Assembly: GCA_002633005.1 (NCBI GenBank)
Contig: NMRA01000294.1
Coordinates: 481,999-545,998 of the forward strand
Origin: Phoronis australis
Lineage: Eukaryota > Phoronida > Phoronidae
Length of the DNA: 64,000 nucleotides
Direction of reading: 5' to 3'
Below the pieces are notes generated by a model. That model was not told the DNA's origin. It saw only the letters and a list, made by a program, of their open reading frames with translations, and did not search any database. Position numbers and translations under genes: made by a program. Below are positions 20,631 through 32,145 of this stretch, in pieces. The first letter of the stretch is position 1. The number at the start of each line of letters is the position of its first letter.

Positions 20631-22295
20631 TTGTAGAGGGCAACTACCCTCGCAAAAGAAAACACGTTCACGACAGAAGAGCAACGCATTTTTTATGGAA
20701 AAACTCAGAACAACTGTTCACGTTTTCTAAGAGATAAATACGCGTTCATTTTATACACGCTTCATTACCGCGGGTGATGTCACTATAACATCAATTTCGT
20801 AGCTGAAAAATTCATCTCGTTCTGCGAATTGCGGCATTTGTTAAAAAGCAAGAACCAAGTGCCATATCTATGACGTTCACTTGAAATTGAGAACTGCTCA
20901 AGCGATAAATTGAATTTATGAGATATAAATACTACTGTAACATTCGGCTAGTTCAATCTCACATTGAACGCGTTTAGAATATTGTCAATAACATATCACA
21001 CCAGACCTTGGAGGCCTTTTCAAACTCACTCACATGAAACGGTCGCAAATAATGCCTTTTTCATTTCGTCACAGTTACAATATTATTTACATGGGTTTTG
21101 TGACAAGCCTTTCAACACTGTACAGTCAAGTTAATGTCAGAGATGTTAACACTGTACAGTCAAGTTAATGTCAGAGCTGAGTATAAAGACCCAAATTTAT
21201 GTTAGAACATCAACGAACTTACGTTTTACTTTGACCTCAGAAATACTGAGAGACGTAATGCGTTGACGCTTGATCGTTGATGTAAACAAATTATACTGGA
21301 CAGCACGTATAACACACTAGATGTTCGTAGTAAAAAATTAAGTGTTGATGAGAGGCTCGTTATGTGATATTTGATTAAAGTGGCGTTATTGGCGAGAAAG
21401 ATGATTTGTCTGGAACATTTGCGCTGGCAGTCAAACGCTCTGCTAATAAACTTAAATCTCATTCGATATATGATAAAGTATTTTCAGTCAACGGCCATTT
21501 TTCAGCAAGTGTCTGGCAGGCAACTTCGAGCATTGGAGACTTGAAATCATATCAAAACACCGTAACAGAACAGTCAAAGCTAGTAAGAAGTCTATCATAC
21601 AATAATAACAATAAAACCAGACATGCTTGCAAAAACGATAGTGTATCTTTAAATGGAGCAACTGAAAACGTTGTGGAAATAACTTGAGACTTTTTACTGA
21701 GGGACCTGCAAGTAGATGAAAGTTCCCAAATTTTGTTAAAATCTGTAAATTGCTAAATCAAATACCTCATTGTGTGACTTGCAGAAATCCTGCTACCCTC
21801 TTCACAACTCCGAACTTCAACGTCATATCACGGCGAGTTATGACTTGGGTGCTCCGCAATTGATTCTCGGCCTTCTACGTAAGTGGTGCAATGTCGCTTG
21901 GACCCACGACCAATATAAAACACTTCGTCACTGAATCGTAGCACTACCGACAAATAGCACTCGCACTCTACATGGGTTACTGCGGCGTCTGCAGTTTAAC
22001 TTATTGGTAAACTAACCACGTGAAATAACACGACTTTATCTGGTGTACTGTACTTAACTACACCTGCAACTTGATTACCTTGCCGGGTCCTAGCGCCTGT
22101 TGTCAATGTATGAAAACCTTGTGAGACGCAAACCTGCAGGGGATGCAAGAGCCGGACTGTGTTCCGTAAACAAGTATCTTGCGGCGAGTTTGGTGCAAGT
22201 TTTCGAGATGTTAGCTAGTTTTCAGTCCCGAATGTCCTGCGCCGTGGAATGGCGGTAGTGGTTGCTTGTCTAGAGGGTGATTACCTTATTCGTCA
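20631..22295. other. Mostly unique DNA; a 34-bp direct repeat at 21115-21177
   Basis: acactgtacagtcaagttaa with tgtcagag occurs at about 21116 and again at 21150. A plus frame open from 21379 to 21687 (103 codons) includes a poly-Asn stretch from an aat run and has no recognised domain. No other feature seen. Confidence 0.45.
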
Positions 22296-22448
22296 TAGGT
22301 GGATCCAGGAAGGACAAGGGGTCCGGACCCCCATTTTTCTGTTGAGTTAAGTGATCATATCTGGAATTTTCAACTTATTGACTTGGAGCCCCCTTGTTAA
22401 AAAATCCTTGTTCCGACCCCCCTTTTAAACAACCATGGATCCGGGAGC
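22296..22448. mobile_element. MITE-like element with ggatcc ends and ggggtccggaccccc core
   Basis: Left end taggtggatccaggaagg; right end, read in complement, starts tcccggatccatgg. Inside lie aggggtccggaccccca and, inverted on the right, ggggggtcggaac. The arms are diverged. Similar G-rich TIR elements occur at 4276 and 40078. Confidence 0.5.
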
Positions 22449-24654
22449 CGTTAAACTGAAATCGGCTTACCATAATTGCAAAGTCACCGCGTGGGCGTGA
22501 TTTCGTATTGACTGTCGAGAACCATCTGAACTCGTGAACGAGAACGAAAATTGAATCGAGATGAATTGTGGCAGTCAACCAGAGAATTGGTAGGTCAGGG
22601 TTGACGTACTGATGGCGACCGCGGGTGGAATGAAAAATTTGTAGTGATTAGTGAATTCTGAGCTAGTGCAGTCGTGACTCGCCGTGATATCCATAATTGA
22701 GTGAGCCTTGATGCAACCTTCACCCCTCCTTCACCGCTTCCCCTCTTTCTCTATGTCTCTGGCTGCACGTGTACACAGAACAGTTTACGGAGTAGAAATG
22801 ATTGATCACGTGGTGGAACAAATGGTGATTACTATCAGTACCAATAAAATACTCCAAAAACCCCTGTTCCATCAAATCAGCAAATTCGTCTCGGATATCT
22901 GCTTTACACTAAAATTCCATAAACTCATATGGTGTAATGAAATGGCAATTTTTGTTAAACTTCTACAGGTATTTGTAATACAATTTTAAGGGAAACAGTG
23001 TCACAGTTATCAGACATGAAGTTCTGCAGAAAATTCGTCGACGACAGCCCGAAAGCATTACCATTTGAAAAGATTAGTTAAGGCTTTGTTAATAATTTTA
23101 TCATACCGACTGACCAATTACCTTTGTCATTTTCTATGAATTTGTATGAGTAAATGAATATTATGAGCATACAATGACACTGGTCACTTGAACTATAAAG
23201 AAGAACTAAGGAAGTTGCATTATTAGTATAGATGCCAACATATCATTAATATAGGTAAGCATAAATATACATTTTCCATTTATACTATTGGTAATTTCAG
23301 TCAATTTGGATTGTTTGCAGGTGTTATAAGACCTTGTTTCAATATGCAGGTATATTGTTTTGCACATCCGAGCTTTTGCCAGGCAATATTTACAATAAAT
23401 AGGTAAAAGCGACAGCCGGCAAACGACCAATCAATACGTGTTTTAGCAAAACAACAAACAAATAAGAAAGGAGATAGGCTCAGTTAGGAACTTGCTCGTA
23501 AATATCTGCGATTGAGCATGGCGGATGAATGGGGTCAGTGTCGTTGATGATGTTGTATGCATTGACAAATTAGCAAGTACTTTCTGAGTGTGTAAATAAC
23601 TAACAACTGTTATCCCAACTGGCAACAATAAATTGCTGCGTGCCAAATTGAGATATGCCGACCACTGTGTACGTACGCTCTTAGTCGTTTGAGCCATTTT
23701 GATAAGTTGATATCCTAGCTGGGCGTGATTTCAACAGTTATTAGAACATAAAACATCTTATGAAAAACCTGTCAAAATACATACAGGACAGCTACATTTC
23801 GCTACTGTTTAGTTGTAAATGTTACTTTCTTAAAACTACACTTTGCCCTGTTAGCTGTCATTTTAAGCATATTTCGATTTTTTAATTGAAATTACAAAAC
23901 CAACATTTACTCAGCCTCACAGGAAGTGGACCTTGTTATGTCACGTGACTGACATTTTTGAATGAAAATCGCTACGCGACATTTTCGAATTTCAGAGTTA
24001 GACAACCTCTGACCTGTTGAGGGCGTGTGTACTCTTGCTGGACCTGTTCGGAGGGCATGTGACTGTACTCTTGCTGGTTACAGAAAACAAATCCTTTCAT
24101 GGTAACATACATTTTGAGATCGAACTTATAATAGTAAACGACCTAGTTCGGTTTTCGTGTTTAGACAGCTAGCCGATACACAGGAAGAACAGCAAATTTA
24201 ATCGAAGAGCTTTGGGGGTTTGAGAATATTGCAAAGCCTTCATCCGTCAATTTCTAAACGCAAGTTTTAGGGTTACCAACCCCGATGAACTCTGAAACGT
24301 TTTTTGAGTCGATTATGGCATTAATGCTCTTGTTGGTAACGGAATTTGAATCCTATCACGGTAGGAATATGGTAAGATCGATTTTATGAGAGCAAAAGGA
24401 CCAATTTGATTTTCGTTTTAGTTGGTGAAATTAGACGAAATACAACTTAAGTGAAATGGTTATGCATTCTGACAATTGTCGAAAATATTGAAAATAATAA
24501 ATTTTGACAGGGAAACACTATGCGTCTGCGGAGGCAGTGACCCCGAGCCTCGAAGACCTGATCAATCACCCATTATATTGCAGGCGGTAGCGACAAGAAA
24601 ACTTTTATCAAGTGGAAACCCAAAATCATGAAATTTGAAAAAAATAGATGCAGT
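22449..24654. other. No gene recognised; one 10-bp E-box palindrome
   Basis: GTCACGTGAC (23940-23949) matches the CLEAR/E-box consensus bound by TFEB/MITF-type bHLH factors, but it is isolated. A minus ORF at 23443-23697 starts in a good Kozak context (caaaatgg) without a recognisable domain. Nothing else seen. Confidence 0.4.
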
Positions 24655-24800
24655 ATATAGTCCCGCAAATTAGGCGCATGAGCCTATACGGGGGTCACTG
24701 CGTTTTTTCACAAGATTTTTTCCTCAAATGTCCTGTATATAGGCGCGTGTGCCTAAGTTCTACAATTAGGCATGGGCGGTGCTCCGGTTATAGGCGCACC
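24655..24800. repeat. Hairpin repeat with TTAGGCGCATG/CGCCTATA words
   Basis: aaattaggcgcatgagccta and the approximate inverse in gtatataggcgcgtgtgcct lie about 80 bp apart, followed by ggtgctccggttataggcgc. The same words recur at 26572-26700 in a different order and orientation. Confidence 0.5.
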
Positions 24801-25108
24801 TTAATGATTTTAAAAATACACTAAGTGCATTTTCTCTGCTGACTGTTATTTATGAACATTCTTTTAAGTTTTAATATCACAACTTCAAAGACTATTTATT
24901 AGATTCTAACTTAAGTATTTGCAACGAAAGTTCAATGCGATTTACAATTGTTAAGCTTAAAATAAAACTATTAATCAAAAGTCACTGAATTACTTTACAT
25001 TGCGCTAGCGTGTATTTACAAAAGTTGCATCATGTAGTTGAAAGTTTTAGACACGTCGAGTTTTTCGGCAAAAAATCGTTTTTATGGTTCATGTGAGAAA
25101 ACAAATCC
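24801..25108. other. No recognisable feature
   Basis: AT-rich spacer. Confidence 0.45.
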
Positions 25109-25258
25109 TACACTCGTCTCAGATTGATGACATGGTAAAACCTCTTGGAAATTTCGTCAAAATCCCTTGGCAAGCCTCGGGAATCTCTTGGCAAGCCTCG
25201 GGGTTTTGACGAAATTTCCAAGAGATTTTGCCCATGTCATCAGCTTGAGACTCGTGTA
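25109..25258. mobile_element. 150-bp foldback element with internal direct repeat
   Basis: The left arm (25109-25165) and right arm (25203-25258) are near-perfect inverted copies, including gatgacatgg/cccatgtcatc and cttggaaatttcgtc/gacgaaatttccaag. Between them cttggcaagcctcggg occurs twice in direct orientation (25166-25181 and 25187-25202). A MITE or hairpin element; no clear target duplication. Confidence 0.75.
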
Positions 25259-25746
25259 AAGTTATCTATTTATTTAACACAGCGTGTAGCGTTAGTAGCA
25301 CTCTGGTCGAGTACAGGAACAGTTAAATTCTAAAAATACACAATTTTAAAGTCATTATAAGCTTTATTTTCAAGAACTAATTTTGTATAAAATGATCCTT
25401 ATCTAAAAACATACTTTTAAGTTAAAACTGCGGTAACAACGTTTTAATTGCAATCGAATCGTGATTGTTTAACCTGACTGTCTACGATCGTGGCTTTCAC
25501 GTCTAATCCGAAATCTATCGTGTCTTACTCGCTGACTGTGTTTGAAGAAGAAGTGATTGACCTGGATTAGGAGCCCGAGTCCAAGTCGATCACTTTACCC
25601 CTTTGCTGTCAAAATCTACTTGGCAGTGAAGTGGTTGGTCGTCTTGCGAAGGAGCATTTAAGGATACACTCTTTCACAGTGCTACGAAAGGTAGCATGCG
25701 CGCACCCAGGGGTGCTCGAGGGGCTCGAACGAGCCCCCCCCCCCCC
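25259..25746. other. No gene; ends in a C tract at the gap edge
   Basis: Nothing recognised. The last bases (aacgagccccccccccc) resemble G/C-rich MITE interiors, which often stop sequence assembly. Confidence 0.45.
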
Positions 25747-26333
25747 NNNNNNNNNNNNNNNNNNNNNNNNNNNNNNNNNNNNNNNNNNNNNNNNNNNNNN
25801 NNNNNNNNNNNNNNNNNNNNNNNNNNNNNNNNNNNNNNNNNNNNNNNNNNNNNNNNNNNNNNNNNNNNNNNNNNNNNNNNNNNNNNNNNNNNNNNNNNNN
25901 NNNNNNNNNNNNNNNNNNNNNNNNNNNNNNNNNNNNNNNNNNNNNNNNNNNNNNNNNNNNNNNNNNNNNNNNNNNNNNNNNNNNNNNNNNNNNNNNNNNN
26001 NNNNNNNNNNNNNNNNNNNNNNNNNNNNNNNNNNNNNNNNNNNNNNNNNNNNNNNNNNNNNNNNNNNNNNNNNNNNNNNNNNNNNNNNNNNNNNNNNNNN
26101 NNNNNNNNNNNNNNNNNNNNNNNNNNNNNNNNNNNNNNNNNNNNNNNNNNNNNNNNNNNNNNNNNNNNNNNNNNNNNNNNNNNNNNNNNNNNNNNNNNNN
26201 NNNNNNNNNNNNNNNNNNNNNNNNNNNNNNNNNNNNNNNNNNNNNNNNNNNNNNNNNNNNNNNNNNNNNNNNNNNNNNNNNNNNNNNNNNNNNNNNNNNN
26301 NNNNNNNNNNNNNNNNNNNNNNNNNNNNNNNNN
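25747..26333. other. Assembly gap (587 N)
   Basis: Run of N bordered on the left by a C homopolymer. ORFs drawn across it are not real. Confidence 1.
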
Positions 26334-26571
26334 GCCACTGTTCAGTACAGGTGGCCCTGTGTCAGAGGGTACATTCAAGGATAGCTTACTGATGGTTGCA
26401 TATGGGAAGAGAGGTACAAGCGAGGATCACAGTGTGGTCCGGAAGAGTTGGACGGACTGAAATTGTCATAGACTTGTTATTTTCATGCCAGCAATACAAG
26501 TTCTTCGGCAGTATGTCAGAAAGAATTTGCACTATAATCCACGTGCAAACGAGGAGTGTTAAAAACATTGA
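26334..26571. other. No recognisable feature
   Basis: Short overlapping ORFs only. Confidence 0.4.
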
Positions 26572-26700
26572 ACGGGTGCACCTATATCCGGAGCAACATA
26601 ATCAACACAAGTTTTACTCAAATGTCTAGTATATAGTCGCACGCGCCTAAGTACCGGGCGCAGTGACGAAATTAGGCACATGCGAGGCTATACGGTATAT
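26572..26700. repeat. Second cluster of the TTAGGCGC/CGCCTATA hairpin words
   Basis: ggtgcacctatatccggagc is the approximate inverse of a word at 24780. actcaaatgtctagtatata and aaattaggcacatgcgaggc match words at 24720 and 24672 in direct orientation. With 24655-24800 it may mark the ends of one element containing the gap. Confidence 0.45.
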
Positions 26701-27099
26701 GTTTTAATTTTCTACGGGAGTCTTTGGCGACTGTGCTCGCGACCTACTTAGCTTTAGCCAGAGATGTGTCCCCTAGCTTAAACTTGAAGACGGCGGAGAA
26801 CCCGACTCTGAGACCTGGCGTATACTGAGTTCCCGCGGTCTTTGAACAGCTAAAATTCGTGAAACCAAGACATCAAAAAAATTACTATGATATGCTCCTG
26901 ACACAATAGTTTTCCGTCATCGCCATTATTCAGCTAATAACCTACAAAACACGATACTCCTCCCCGTTTAGCTACTGAACACCTTTTAACCAGTTTGCGT
27001 TTTAGATCAAGGAACCCTCAGAACTTTTCAGAAAATGATGAATTTTAATTTTGGTTGTAATTCTCTCATTAATATGTTTTGCCTATTAATTCAATTTTA
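26701..27099. other. No recognisable feature
   Basis: Nothing recognised on either strand. Confidence 0.45.
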
Positions 27100-27200
27100 A
27101 TATAGCATAAAAATAGTTGCAGATGATCTGTGAGTGCATTGAGCCCACCTGAGCAGGTTACTCACGTCTGGTACAACGTGTATCGGACAACTAATTTTCA
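27100..27200 (+). repeat. SINE central segment shared with the 15.2-kb SINE
   Basis: agcataaaaatagttgcag, gtgcattgagcccacctgag and cacgtctggtacaacgtgta match the minus-strand body of the SINE at 15200-15320 over about 95 bp with few indels. No tRNA-like head is visible upstream, so this copy is truncated or carries another head. Confidence 0.65.
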
Positions 27201-27620
27201 AAGTATTAATTCAATTCGTATTAATCAATCGGGGTTTTCTTTAGATAAGGCCGGGGCGTATACTCACAAAACATTGGTCCATGTGTCAAAAGTCAACCCG
27301 GACTTATATTTGGGAAGTGAAACATGTACGTTCACGTGTATTAGTGTTGTTACGATAGCTGGTGCGCAAATTCAAGAGTCAATGCACAACGTTGTCGATA
27401 TATGACATTCCATTAGGAGTTCATTGTTGAGATTAATTGCAGTTATGGTTTTTGTGTCAATTTCCTCCGAAATTGGCTAAAATTTAAAGATTCAAACATT
27501 CATATTTTTCCAAATGTACGCCCATCTGCGGAAAATTCTAATTTTGTACTCCCACTGATACACCCTTCTTCAGGAACTCCGGTGCGTCGATTTAATGAGA
27601 CATTATCGAAGACAAAGTAA
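27201..27620. other. No recognisable feature
   Basis: A 91-codon plus ORF (27130-27405) runs out of the SINE segment and has no domain. Confidence 0.4.
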
Positions 27621-27918
27621 TTTTCTGAGATTAGCCTCAGTGAGGAATCGAACCTGAAACTCATGCAGTCGTAGTCTAACACTCAGCTGTCGGAGCTTAT
27701 TCTAGTCGCTAAATGACAATGTATTTCATTGGTAGTCACTAACATGAAGTTCAAGGAACGTGTGACAGGCAACGGCAAGAATTTGCAATTTGTAATAAAA
27801 TTACGAAACACAGCGGGTTGTTTTATAGCTCTCATCAAAGCTAACAGCTTCAAGTAATCTATCCCTTTGAACAATTATACATTTATCCAAAAATGCGTTT
27901 TTCGGCCGTAAATAATGT
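27621..27918 (-). mobile_element. SINE-like repeat with tRNA-like segment, copy 2 of 3
   Basis: The minus strand shows box A (agctgagtgttagacta) and box B GGTTCGATTCC (complement of 27644-27654). The conserved flank holds gcaatttgtaataaaattac, gctaacagcttcaag and atgcgtttttcggccgtaaa in the same order as the copies at 9399 and 58340. This is the best preserved tRNA-like part of the three. Confidence 0.6.
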
Positions 27919-28546
27919 CTGCTGAATAGGTGGTCAATTTTTACGCAAATGTGTTATTTGGCAACCCCATAAGAAATGAGTTGCCTTGGTGGTCAGGCAG
28001 CAAAAAAATCAAGCGCAAGTGTGCACGTGTGCACTCATTTAAATGTCTGTTCACACCAACATTGACTTTCTCGTTAATTTCATTTCAGCCAATTTGTTAG
28101 AGTACTTGACTGCACATGAGCCGTGACCATGCAGTTCACGGCAAATTAGGCAGCCGAGTGCCATACGACACCAGTGTTTGCAAACGCGCCAGGAAGTCTG
28201 CAAGATATTCATATTGAAAAAATTACATTAATTGAACGACAACAGTTTTGTCGCAATGCCAGGATAAAATGGCCATCAAGCTGTGATGTAGTCGCCTATG
28301 CGAGGAGTGTTTGTTTCCCATAATGGGTTATTAATAGACAAGTCCTCGTCTGTGCTGCCTCCTCTCAGGGTGGCTGGCAGGTTAGTAGGTGCTCTGGTGC
28401 GTTCAAACTCCAAACCAACGTACTAGCTGGGCAACTGGGTAAATAGACACCTGAGACAATACCACTTTCGCCCATTCGTCCCAGCTTTTGTGGCCACTTC
28501 TTTCGTTTACCTGCTCGAGACGATACCACCGATACCACTACCATGC
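27919..28546. other. No recognisable feature
   Basis: Nothing recognised. Confidence 0.45.
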
Positions 28547-28660
28547 AGAATGACATCGTATGGAGGTCGCTAGGTATTGTTTAACTTTGCGAGATCCATT
28601 CGACGGGCGTAAGCGCTTCGCATGGTTATCGCCTGTGGGATACTCCGACTGTTTTTTGAG
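28547..28660 (+). repeat. Dispersed repeat D, copy 2
   Basis: Matches 17385-17500 in the same orientation, with the shared words gcgagatccat, cgacgggc and tcgcatggttatcgcct. Confidence 0.6.
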
Positions 28661-29969
28661 TCACAATACCCACCGGAGAAGATACTAGAAAGGGCAAAAT
28701 GTTCTTCCGAAGAGCACGTGACAGGAAAATAATATTCACCCTAACCTCAGAGTTCGTGCTGAAGAATCTGTGCATATATGTAGCACCCCTGTATTTCTTT
28801 TTAGTAAGGTGTCAGGTTTATTTATATATTTGTTTATTTATTGAAGTTCTTATACTTTTGAGTTCTTATGCCAGTCTTCTAATCCAATGTCAAATATAGG
28901 AATAGTAAAGAATTACTGTCCCATTTTTCCTGTTCCTTGTTTGTTTTATATTATATTTTTGTATTGTACGGTGGTCTTCACTGAAGCGGCTTTTCCCTTC
29001 GAGGATCTTTGGCATATACACAAATGTGTTTTTTATTATATTTCACTTATTTGTTCAATAAGTTGATAAACATGTTATCTCTGTATCTCCAGCTACGTAT
29101 GAGGACAACGTTTCAGATATGATTAAACCAGATAAGAAGGACGTTGGCGAGATCACGCGCAAGACCACGCAAATGCATGTACCTGAAAGGCAAGTTTTTT
29201 CGAGTTAGATCGAGAGTGACTACAATTGACTAGCAAAATGGCCGCCGTGCCATGATTGGTTGGAGAATCTAGCATATTTGTCATAATATCAATCGAAGAT
29301 TTCCATTCAATTCTTACTCTAACTTTGCAAAAATACAAACGCTAACTCGACTTATTAAAAACCCTTAAGTTGACATTTTTAGCATTTGTAAACATACTTT
29401 CCCTTTGCTTTCAGGATCATATAGCAGGGAATTTGATGTATAGATCGAAGGATATTATTAGTATTTTGTACGATTACAGCGTTGTATGTAATTGCATTTT
29501 TCTACTATTGGTTTTTCTAACAGCGCAAAATGTGAAGGTTGGACTCACTTACATGTAACTTTGCCGGACAATTGAAAGAGTATCATCTGGGGATAATGTT
29601 CGTCTATGGTGCTTTGCGTTGTGTTTTGTTCCAGTTCAGGATGCGGTTGTATGTGGCTTTATCGATTTCACGCTGCTTGTTCAACACAAATCACGTGACG
29701 GGCCCTAAGTGCACCTTCAAGCTAACACTGGCCTTGGTAATTTGAAAGACACTGTGTTCCGTTTATTAGATTGTTTTTTTCTTTTTGTCTAAATTAAAAC
29801 CATCTGCGTTTGTTTTCGCATCGTTCACCACTCCACTCGGCGTATTTCGATTACTTCGTTGATCGTAATTGCTGAACTATAAAATATTATCGTCCTTCGA
29901 ATTTGCTTTCTTGGTGAGAATGGAGGCAATTTGAAGTTACGCAGTTCGTGTATTTTTATTTGACATTTT
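28661..29969. other. No gene recognised
   Basis: AT-rich. caaaatggccgccgtg at 29235 resembles the YY1-like word of other repeats. TCACGTGAC at 29692 is an E-box. Neither has supporting context. Confidence 0.4.
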
Positions 29970-30010
29970 CATCCTGAAGATGATCTCAGAATGCAATCGA
30001 AACGTTGGAG
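29970..30010 (+). other. Hammerhead-core-like motif (CTGAAGA...GAAAC)
   Basis: CTGAAGA (29974-29980) fits the hammerhead core CUGANGA, and GAAAC (29999-30003) follows after 18 bases. The intervening sequence gives only a weak stem (gat/atc). Sequences of this form occur at the ends of Penelope-like elements, many of which carry hammerhead ribozymes. No Penelope reverse transcriptase was seen nearby, so it may be an isolated remnant or coincidence. Confidence 0.25.
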
Positions 30011-31403
30011 CGCCTTGAGCATTCTTGATCTCATCATGTCTTAAAGATTGAAAAATATGACTAGTCATAATTATATATAAAAATCATTTCGGAAAGACCA
30101 TCTGAAATAAGTAGAGTGTAATAATTGGTATAATCAAACAAAAACTCTCTCATAAATTTCTTTGAGCAATATTTTGGTGCTGAGGATTCCTTCAGCATGA
30201 CCTGTTCATCAAGTAAATCTACAACATTTGCCCTGGCTTATCCACGAGGTATATATTCCTGCTCGGAAATGGTGCCTTATCCATGACTTCTGAGAAGTAA
30301 TCCACACTGTCTGATTACAACACCACAAATAGTTTTCGCCCCCAAGATTGGCTCTTGTTCAATTTACATTGATTCATGTGCGAGTCTTATTCAGAGTACA
30401 GCATGATGATCAAAACTAATCATTTGAAAATGATGTTATTGGTAAGACGATGTGCAAGTTTATTTACCCACTTTGCAATTCATTAGCTCGTCATACTGTT
30501 ATGCCGTGTAGTATTTTGTAATTACCACAATCAGGAGCCTTGATTATCTAATAAACAAAGCCATACATCAACTTTTATTAACAGTTCTTCAATCGGTTTT
30601 AAGAAACCAATTGAAGTATGAATACAAACCCGTACATATGGAGTATTTAATCACAAAAAATAAGTAAACTGAGAAAATTGCCAATATTGATTCGTTTTCT
30701 GTATCCCTGCATGGAAAAAGTAAATATTTGGATTAATTTGGTCACATCAGTTTACTGTTAGATATTAACTTTTGCAGCTGTTCTACTCTCAGAAAAATGA
30801 GTTAGATTATTTAGTTTGTAGATAAGGGCTAAATGTAAAATTTTGCAGACAAGGATACCCGCATTCTTTAATTTTAACTATTAAAATACGTAAATCGCAA
30901 ATCAAAAACTTCTAGAAACTTACCGATTTTTGCTGACAATGCCGAGCCGCGTGGCTCATACTGGCGATTGATGACTGAGTCCCTCTAAAATGCATCTCCC
31001 TCTACCGGTGTTCCTAAAAACTAACTCCAGCCCCCTACGTCATGACTGGATTTTGCTTGGCAGTGTTCACATCACTGGACTTTCCGACTTTTTTCAATCT
31101 GTCCATAACTCGATGAACATAATAAAATGTTAAGAGTTAATTCACCTCAAAAGTCCAATAAAAGACCATAGAAACTTTACTCTGCCTTAGTTTTAACCCT
31201 TTCACTTCTACTGGAAAAAGAAGTCCGATTCAGAGAAAGGTGGCAAAAATGCAAAATTGAAACTTTTAAGCCCACAACCAACACTGCCTTTACAATGCTT
31301 CACAAGAGCCACAACTAGATTCTGAAAGGAAATTTTCTACTAAGTTCACAAATACGATCCAATAGTGCTGCCATCCAGTCGGGTATTTTGTAGTCGGGGT
31401 TTT
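30011..31403. other. No recognisable feature
   Basis: AT-rich DNA, stops in all frames, no repeat match. Confidence 0.45.
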
Positions 31404-32145
31404 TTTAAAGGACAGGCGTCCTCAGCTTCCGATCGTCCCTAATACATGTACACTATACATAATACTACAAAGTATGACACTCGGGACTAGGAATTCCACG
31501 GGTACTTCACTTCAGCCATCCATATCAAACACAAAACTCAATTAATCTAAACAAAACAGGGTTTCAACAAACCATTAGTAATTGTTCTTTCTTCTAATAC
31601 CATTCACGGTGTTCTGCTTCAGCGAGATCGCAACAAATTCGCAGTCAAAGCACAAAAATGTTCCCAAGAAGCCCACGCATTAATGCTCCTTTGATGGTTC
31701 GAGGTCAAGGACGGTACGGAATTATCCGATGAGTTACGGATGGACGGCAATTGCCGGTTCATCACGGAAGGTTACGAAATGGTTTGGCGAAGTGTGGAGT
31801 TATCGAGGTCGTGGCACTCCGTGACAAATCGGCAATTGCCGTACCGTCCTTGACCTCAACCGTCAAAGGAAGACTGATGCGTGGGCTTTTTGGGAACATT
31901 TTTGTGCTTTGACCGCGAATTTGTTGCGATCTCGCTGGAGCAGGACATCGTGAATGGTATTAGAGGAAAGAACAATATGGTTTGTTGAAACCCTTTTTCT
32001 GTGTAAATGTATTGGAATTTGTGTTTGATGTGGACGTCTGAAGTGAAGCACCCGTGGAATTCCTTGTCCCGAGTGTCATACCTTGCAGTATTACATAGTG
32101 TACTGGGGACGATCAGAAGCTGAGAATGCCTGTGGTTTAAAGCAA
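31404..32145. mobile_element. Long foldback element (two arms of about 330 bp)
   Basis: The left arm (31404-31740) and the right arm (31818-32145) are inverted copies: cagcttccgatcgtccc with gggacgatcagaagctg, gtatgacactcgggac with gtcccgagtgtcatac, gcgagatcgcaacaaattcg with cgaatttgttgcgatctcgc, and ggtcaaggacggtac with gtaccgtccttgacc. Small indels and substitutions separate the arms. The 77-bp loop contains ggcaattgccg, an additional partial copy of the inner arm. No transposase is encoded. Outer ends resemble tttaaaggacaggc/gcctgtggtttaaa; no target duplication is obvious. A transcript would form a long double-stranded RNA. The minus ORF at 31863-32051 is a by-product. Confidence 0.88.

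Noticed and set aside
21379-21687. 103-codon plus-strand open frame with a poly-Asn stretch
   Set aside because: No initiator in context, no family resemblance; poly-Asn arises from an aat-rich run. Could be an exon but unsupported.
25631-26460. ORFs of 218-254 codons across the gap at 25747-26333
   Set aside because: They consist almost entirely of N translated as X.
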